A stretch of DNA of 64,000 bases, taken from Collinsella aerofaciens. GTDB lineage: Bacteria > Actinomycetota > Coriobacteriia > Coriobacteriales > Coriobacteriaceae. The translations under genes were made by a program, and so were the position numbers. Position 1 is the first letter of the stretch, and every line of letters begins with the position of its first letter. The notes under the pieces were generated by a model. That model had not been told where the DNA came from and did not search any database. It saw only the letters and a program-made list of their open reading frames with translations. Positions 60,145 through 64,000 of the stretch are shown piece after piece. The stretch is taken from contig RQCP01000014.1 in assembly GCA_008668235.1 (NCBI GenBank), positions 31,699 through 95,698 on the forward strand, read 5' to 3'.

Positions 60145-61636
60145 GGCGAAGCCCATCATGATCCAGGGCACCATGTCGAACGCGGGGAAGAGCCTGCTTG
60201 CGGCGGGGCTGTGCCGTGTGCTTTCGCAGGACGGCCTGCGCGTGGCTCCCTTCAAGAGCCAGAACATGGCGCTCAACAGCGGTGTCACGGCCGACGGGCT
60301 CGAGATGGGGCGCGCTCAGATCATGCAGGCCGAGGCGTGCGGCATCGCGCCCGACGTGCGCATGAACCCCATCCTGCTCAAGCCCGAAAGCGATCACCGA
60401 AGCCAGCTCATCGTGGCCGGCAAGGCGCAGGGAGCCTTCGCTGCGAGGGACTACTTCGCGCGAAAGAAGGCGCTCATGCCGCAGATTTTGGAGGCGTTCG
60501 ATTCGCTCGCGGAGGAAAACGACGTCATCGTCATCGAGGGCGCCGGCAGTCCCGTCGAAATCAACCTTGCCGAAAACGACATCGTCAACATGGGGCTCGC
60601 GCGCGCCGTGTCCTCCCCCGTGCTGCTCGCGGGCGACATCGACCCAGGCGGGGTGTTTGCCCAGCTCTACGGCACGGTCGCGCTCCTTGCGCCCGAGGAC
60701 CGCGCGCTTTTGCGGGGGCTTATGGTGAACAAGTTCCGCGGCGATGTGGAAATCCTGCGTCCGGGTTTGGCTCCGCTCGAGAAAATGTGCGGGGTTCCCG
60801 TCGTGGGGGTCGTGCCGTATCTTACGCTCGACCTGGACGACGAGGACTCGCTCGCGCCGCGCCTAACTGCCCGCGAGGCGCGCGGCGTCATCGACGTCGC
60901 CGTCGTGCGCCTTCCGCATCTGTCGAACTTCACCGACTTCGACCCGCTTTCGCGCGTGCCCGGCATGGGCGTGCGCTACGTTTCCTCGACGACCGATCTG
61001 GGCCGACCCGACCTGGTGGTGCTTCCCGGCTCGAAGTCCACGGTCGACGACGCGCGCTGGCTTGCGGCTAGCGGCATCGGAGCCTGTGTACGCGCGCTTT
61101 CGGGCGCGGGCACGCCGGTGCTCGGCATATGCGGAGGCTACCAGCTTTTGGGAGACGAGCTTTCGGACCCGCACGGCAGGGAAGGCGCTGGCACCGCGCG
61201 CGGGCTCGGGCTCATCCCTGCAAGTACGGTGTTCAAGGAGGAAAAGCGCCTCGCCCAGTCGGAGCTGCGCATCACGGGCGCCCAAGGCGCGTTCTCGGTG
61301 TGGAACGGCATGACGGCGCGTGGGTACGAGATTCACGACGGCGAAACGACCGTCTCCTGCGCCCCTGCGGGCACGATTGGCGGCAAACCAGAAGGCGCGG
61401 CCTGCGGAAACGTGTTCGGAACCTATCTCCACGGCCTGTTCGACGAACCGGGGGTGGCGCTCGCCCTCGCGCGCTCGCTCGCGCGCATGCGCGGCCTGCC
61501 CGAGAGCGTCGTGGGTGCTGCGGGCGCGGCGTCCGCGGCCGATCACCGTGCGCGCGAGTTCGACCGCCTGGCCGACGTCGTGCGCGGAGCGCTCGACATG
61601 GAGTATGTCTACCGCATTATCGAGGAGGGCGTATGA
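60137..61636 (+). CDS. cbiP: Adenosylcobyric acid synthase (glutamine-hydrolysing)
   Basis: A 499-residue enzyme amidating the b, d, e and g side chains. QGTMSNAGKSLLAAGLCR is the P-loop region, then PFKSQNMALNSGVT. The glutaminase domain has nucleophile Cys332 in LGICGGYQLLG and the later GTYLHGLFD. GTG 60137 has AAGGAGG nine bases upstream; ATG 60158 would also keep the P-loop. Confidence 0.93.
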   Translation: MGRAKPIMIQGTMSNAGKSLLAAGLCRVLSQDGLRVAPFKSQNMALNSGVTADGLEMGRAQIMQAEACGIAPDVRMNPILLKPESDHRSQLIVAGKAQGAFAARDYFARKKALMPQILEAFDSLAEENDVIVIEGAGSPVEINLAENDIVNMGLARAVSSPVLLAGDIDPGGVFAQLYGTVALLAPEDRALLRGLMVNKFRGDVEILRPGLAPLEKMCGVPVVGVVPYLTLDLDDEDSLAPRLTAREARGVIDVAVVRLPHLSNFTDFDPLSRVPGMGVRYVSSTTDLGRPDLVVLPGSKSTVDDARWLAASGIGACVRALSGAGTPVLGICGGYQLLGDELSDPHGREGAGTARGLGLIPASTVFKEEKRLAQSELRITGAQGAFSVWNGMTARGYEIHDGETTVSCAPAGTIGGKPEGAACGNVFGTYLHGLFDEPGVALALARSLARMRGLPESVVGAAGAASAADHRAREFDRLADVVRGALDMEYVYRIIEEGV

Positions 61637-62148
61637 TTCACGTGTATCATGGCGACGGCAAAGGCAAGACCACGGCGGCGATGGGCCTCGCCCTTCGCAT
61701 GCTCGCCGCAGGCCGCCGCGTCGTCGTCGTGCAGTTCCTGAAAGACGGCGAAAGCGGGGAGGCGCGCCTGCTCGCCGAGCATTTCGGCGTGCCCGTGTTC
61801 GCGGGGAAGGTGTCGGACAAGTTTACCTGGTCCATGACGTCGGAAGAACTTGCCGCGACGCGCGAGCTGCACGATGGGAACCTCGCTTCCGCGCTTGCCG
61901 AGCTCGAGGGCGCGCAGGAGGGGCTGCTCGTGCTCGACGAGGCGCTCGATGCGCTTTCGAAGGGGCTTGTCGACGAGGCGCTCGTGGACCGCGCGCTCGA
62001 TATGTCCGCGCGCGGCGTCGAAGTAGCGCTCACCGGGCGCGCGCCTTCCCGCAAGATCGTGGAGAAGGCCGACTACATAACCGAGATGCGGTGCGAGAAA
62101 CACCCCTACGAGCAGGGGATATGTGCAAGGGAAGGAGTGGAGTACTAG
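61633..62148 (+). CDS. cobO: Corrinoid adenosyltransferase (CobO/BtuR type)
   Basis: A 171-residue ATP:co(I)rrinoid adenosyltransferase. The inverted-type P-loop HGDGKGKTTAAMGLALR is at the N-terminus, with VVVVQFLKDG and LLVLDEALDAL typical of CobA/CobO rather than PduO. It adenosylates cobyrinic acid diamide and salvaged corrinoids. ATG overlaps the cbiP stop. The length is slightly short but complete. Confidence 0.92.
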   Translation: MIHVYHGDGKGKTTAAMGLALRMLAAGRRVVVVQFLKDGESGEARLLAEHFGVPVFAGKVSDKFTWSMTSEELAATRELHDGNLASALAELEGAQEGLLVLDEALDALSKGLVDEALVDRALDMSARGVEVALTGRAPSRKIVEKADYITEMRCEKHPYEQGICAREGVEY

Positions 62149-62790
62149 ATGGATTCCAAGGAGATGGCGCCCGGCGACATCGAGCGGCGCAGCTTCGAGA
62201 TCATCACCGAAGAGCTCGGCGGCCGCACGTTCCCGCCGCTCGAAGAACCCGTCGTGAAGCGCGTCATCCACACCACTGCCGACTTCTCGTACGCCGATTC
62301 CCTCGTTTTCACTCATGACGCCGCGCACTGTGCGCTCGACGCACTGCGCGCAGGGGCCACGGTGCTCACCGATACGAACATGGCGCTCGCAGGCATAAGC
62401 AAGCCTGCGCTCGCGAAGCTCGGCTGCAAGGCCGTGTGCTACATGGCCGACCCTGATGTCGCCGTGGCTGCGCGCGCCGCGGGCACGACTCGCGCCGTTG
62501 CGAGCATGGACAAAGCTTGCGGCATCGAGGGTCCGCTCATCGTGGCCGTCGGCAACGCCCCCACGGCACTTCTGCGCCTCGCCGAGCTCATGGACGCGGG
62601 GAAGATCGCGCCCGCGCTCGTCGTTGGGGGGCCGGTCGGGTTTGTGAACGTGGTCGAGGCGAAAGAGGAGCTACTCGCGCGACGCGCGCCGGCCATCGTC
62701 GCGAGGGGTCGCAAGGGTGGTTCGACCGTGGCGGCCGCCATTATGAACGCGCTGCTCTACCAGATCACGCGCCCAGGCGGCCCGAAGTGA
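62149..62790 (+). CDS. cbiC: Cobalt-precorrin-8 methylmutase
   Basis: A 213-residue CbiC moving the C11 methyl to C12 to give cobyrinate. Catalytic His41 lies in RVIHTTADFSYAD. VLTDTNMALAGISKPAL, GNAPTALLRLAEL and VGGPVGFVNVVEAKEEL are conserved. ATG 62149 starts right after the cobO stop, with GAAGGAG upstream. It overlaps cbiJ by four bases. Confidence 0.94.
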   Translation: MDSKEMAPGDIERRSFEIITEELGGRTFPPLEEPVVKRVIHTTADFSYADSLVFTHDAAHCALDALRAGATVLTDTNMALAGISKPALAKLGCKAVCYMADPDVAVAARAAGTTRAVASMDKACGIEGPLIVAVGNAPTALLRLAELMDAGKIAPALVVGGPVGFVNVVEAKEELLARRAPAIVARGRKGGSTVAAAIMNALLYQITRPGGPK

Positions 62791-63560
62791 CGGCGCCCGC
62801 ATCTGCGCCGGCGCTGCGCATCTTCGCCGGCACCACCGAGGGCCGCCTTCTGTGCGAATGGGCGAGCGGGGCGGGCATCCCCGCCCGTGCCTACGCGGCA
62901 ACCGAGTACGGAGGCGAGCTTTTGGGCGAGCTTCCGGGCATCGAGGTGCATGCGGGCAGGCTCGACGAGGCCGACATGGAGCGTGAGCTTTCCGGCGCGC
63001 GCATCGTCGTCGACGCCACGCACCCCTTCGCTACGCTCGCAAGCGGCAACATCCGGGCCGCTTCGCTCGCCGTGGGTGCACGATGCCTGCGCCTTACGCG
63101 CCCGGTCGAGGCGCTGCCCAAAGGCGTCGTGTCGGTCGCGTCGATCGCCTGCGCGGCGCGCTTTCTCTCCGAGAACCCGGGTCGCGCGCTTCTCACGACG
63201 GGGAGCAAGGAGCTTGCTCCCTACACGCGCGTCGCCGATTTCGCGGAGCGCTTCTTCGTGCGTGTGCTCCCTCTGCCCGGTGCTATAACGAAGTGCATCG
63301 ACGCGGGGTTTTCGCCGTCGCACGTCATCGGCATGCAGGGGCCCTTCACCCGCGAGCTCAACGAGGCGATGCTTCGGCAGGTGGGCGCCCAGTGGCTTGT
63401 GACCAAGGACTCGGGAACCGTAGGCGGCACGGCCGAGAAGATCGCCTCCGCGCGCGACGTGGGAGCGCGCTGTATCGTGGTCGCCCGTCCCGCCGAGGGA
63501 GGCGGGGCCCTTTCGCTTAGGGAAGTGGAAGACGCGCTCTTACGGGAGTTCGCGCGCTAG
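62787..63560 (+). CDS. cbiJ: Cobalt-precorrin-6A reductase
   Basis: A 257-residue NADPH-dependent reductase. RIFAGTTEGRLLCEWA, VVDATHPFATLASGNI, LLTTGSKELAPY, HVIGMQGPFTRELN and WLVTKDSGTVGG are CobK/CbiJ motifs. GTG 62787 overlaps cbiC. It is the last gene of the plus-strand corrin operon. Fourteen bases later an insertion-sequence fragment begins. Confidence 0.93.
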   Translation: MTAPASAPALRIFAGTTEGRLLCEWASGAGIPARAYAATEYGGELLGELPGIEVHAGRLDEADMERELSGARIVVDATHPFATLASGNIRAASLAVGARCLRLTRPVEALPKGVVSVASIACAARFLSENPGRALLTTGSKELAPYTRVADFAERFFVRVLPLPGAITKCIDAGFSPSHVIGMQGPFTRELNEAMLRQVGAQWLVTKDSGTVGGTAEKIASARDVGARCIVVARPAEGGGALSLREVEDALLREFAR

Positions 63561-63573
63561 GCGCTCGCCGCGC

Positions 63574-63702
63574 ATGCGTGCCCTCCCGCCTGCGAGGAGG
63601 AGCGCCCCGAGCAAGCTCGACCCGTACAAGCCCGTCATCCGCCAATCGCTCGAGGACGACGCACGGAACTGGCGCAAGCAGCCCTTCAATAAGTTGCGGT
63701 GA
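63574..63702 (+). pseudogene. IS21-family IstA transposase fragment
   Basis: A 42-codon ORF whose middle reads PSKLDPYKPVIRQSLEDD followed by ARNWRKQ. That is the N-terminal segment of IS21 IstA proteins, where RHTAKRI usually follows. The match stops at 63682 and the reading runs into the palindromic repeat, which supplies the stop codon. Both transposase ends are missing. It marks the right edge of the cobalamin island. Confidence 0.7.
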
Positions 63703-63759
63703 AATAGCGTCTGTTTTTGCTGCTAAATAGCATATTCAGTCCCTAATTCACCGCAACTT
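63691..63759. repeat. Palindromic repeat, family A, copy 2
   Basis: AAGTTGCGGTGAAATAG (63691-63707) faces CAGTCCCTAATTCACCGCAACTT (63737-63759). Its core is the same as copy 1 at 33066-33150, but the two arms have diverged (for example GCGTCTG versus GGGACTG). It is joined on the left to the IstA fragment and ends 12 bases before the broken permease gene. Confidence 0.85.
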
Positions 63760-63771
63760 GTTGGTGGTGGC

Positions 63772-64000
63772 TTACTGGTAGCGTAGGCATTCCACTGGGT
63801 CGAGCTTTGCTGCACGGCGAGCGGGGTAGAAGCCAAAGATTTTTTTTTTTAATTATTAGTCGTCAAACGAGATCTACACTGTTGTAATGGAGAAGCTTGG
63901 CGTGATCGTCCCGGTAGCTCCAAACTCGCTCATGATGCCCGAGCTTGCGGCAAAGAACGTGAGTCCCCATGCCAGCAGATAGCCAATCAGGACACCCAAC
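63772..64000 (-). pseudogene. ABC transporter permease C-terminus (MacB/FtsX type), frame-broken, 5' end outside window
   Basis: The minus strand first reads GVLIGYLLAWGLTFFAASS and MSEFGATGTITPSFSITTV, then hits TAG. In another frame it resumes IFGFYPARRAAKLDPVECL and RYQ plus stop at 63772. These are the last two helices and the PARRAAxLDPxEALRY ending of MacB-like permeases. The 37 bases between the parts are A-rich on this strand (a run of 12 A) and contain three stops. This is a real pseudogene or a sequence error. Confidence 0.65.

Noticed and set aside
1..64000. CRISPR array, prophage or rRNA operon
   Set aside because: No regularly spaced repeats, phage structural genes or rRNA-like sequence were seen on either strand.

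Overview
The window is a 64 kb piece of a GC-rich bacterial chromosome. Gene content and order point to a Coriobacteriia gut anaerobe, most likely Collinsella or a close relative; this is inferred from the proteins and not checked by any search. It starts inside ftsH and ends inside a broken ABC-permease gene on the minus strand.

Positions 1-41,693 look like ordinary housekeeping chromosome. In order they hold: ftsH; a DUF523 gene; a minus-strand glycerol-dehydrogenase-like gene; a T-box-controlled ileS; lspA-rluD; a membrane glycosyltransferase; an A24 peptidase; an HD phosphohydrolase; rarA; a stress-sigma unit (DUF948, RsbW-like anti-sigma, SigB-type sigma, AI-2E permease); and alaS-ruvX-mltG-HAD phosphatase-aroK-(degenerate aroB). 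These are followed by an M24 peptidase and efp-asp23-nusB-xseB-tlyA-nadK-recN. Next comes a sugar module: an RpiR regulator divergent from a PTS EIIBCA gene, then ptsH, ptsI and two tandem PfkB sugar-phosphate kinases. It ends with a CCA-adding enzyme, tRNA-Glu(CTC), a flippase-like membrane protein and a TetR regulator.

Positions about 41,696-63,702 look like a transferred cobalamin island. The base composition is visibly richer in GCG/CGC runs, and most genes overlap by a few bases. Each edge carries a truncated transposase fragment: IS3-like on the left, IS21 IstA-like on the right. The minus-strand half encodes a Tat-exported lipoprotein cobaltochelatase (CbiK), a small lipoprotein, and a binding protein, permease and ATPase of the BtuFCD/FecBCD type. 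A cobalamin riboswitch and a good sigma-70 promoter precede it. The plus-strand half runs cbiF-cbiD-(cbiL remnant)-cbiG-cbiH-cbiET-cbiA-cobT-cobU-cobS-(cobU-like/cobC fusion)-cbiB-cobD-cbiP-cobO-cbiC-cbiJ, which is nearly the whole anaerobic pathway. The C20-methyltransferase CbiL survives only as a 77-codon internally deleted ORF, so de novo synthesis would need another CbiL elsewhere.

Several long palindromic elements lie between genes. One family occurs twice: downstream of the PTS gene and at the right edge of the cobalamin island, where it is joined to the IS21 fragment. Other points of interest are an AroB-like protein that seems to have lost its metal and catalytic residues, and an A-rich patch that breaks the last gene and may be an assembly error. 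I saw no CRISPR array, rRNA, prophage or intact insertion sequence.
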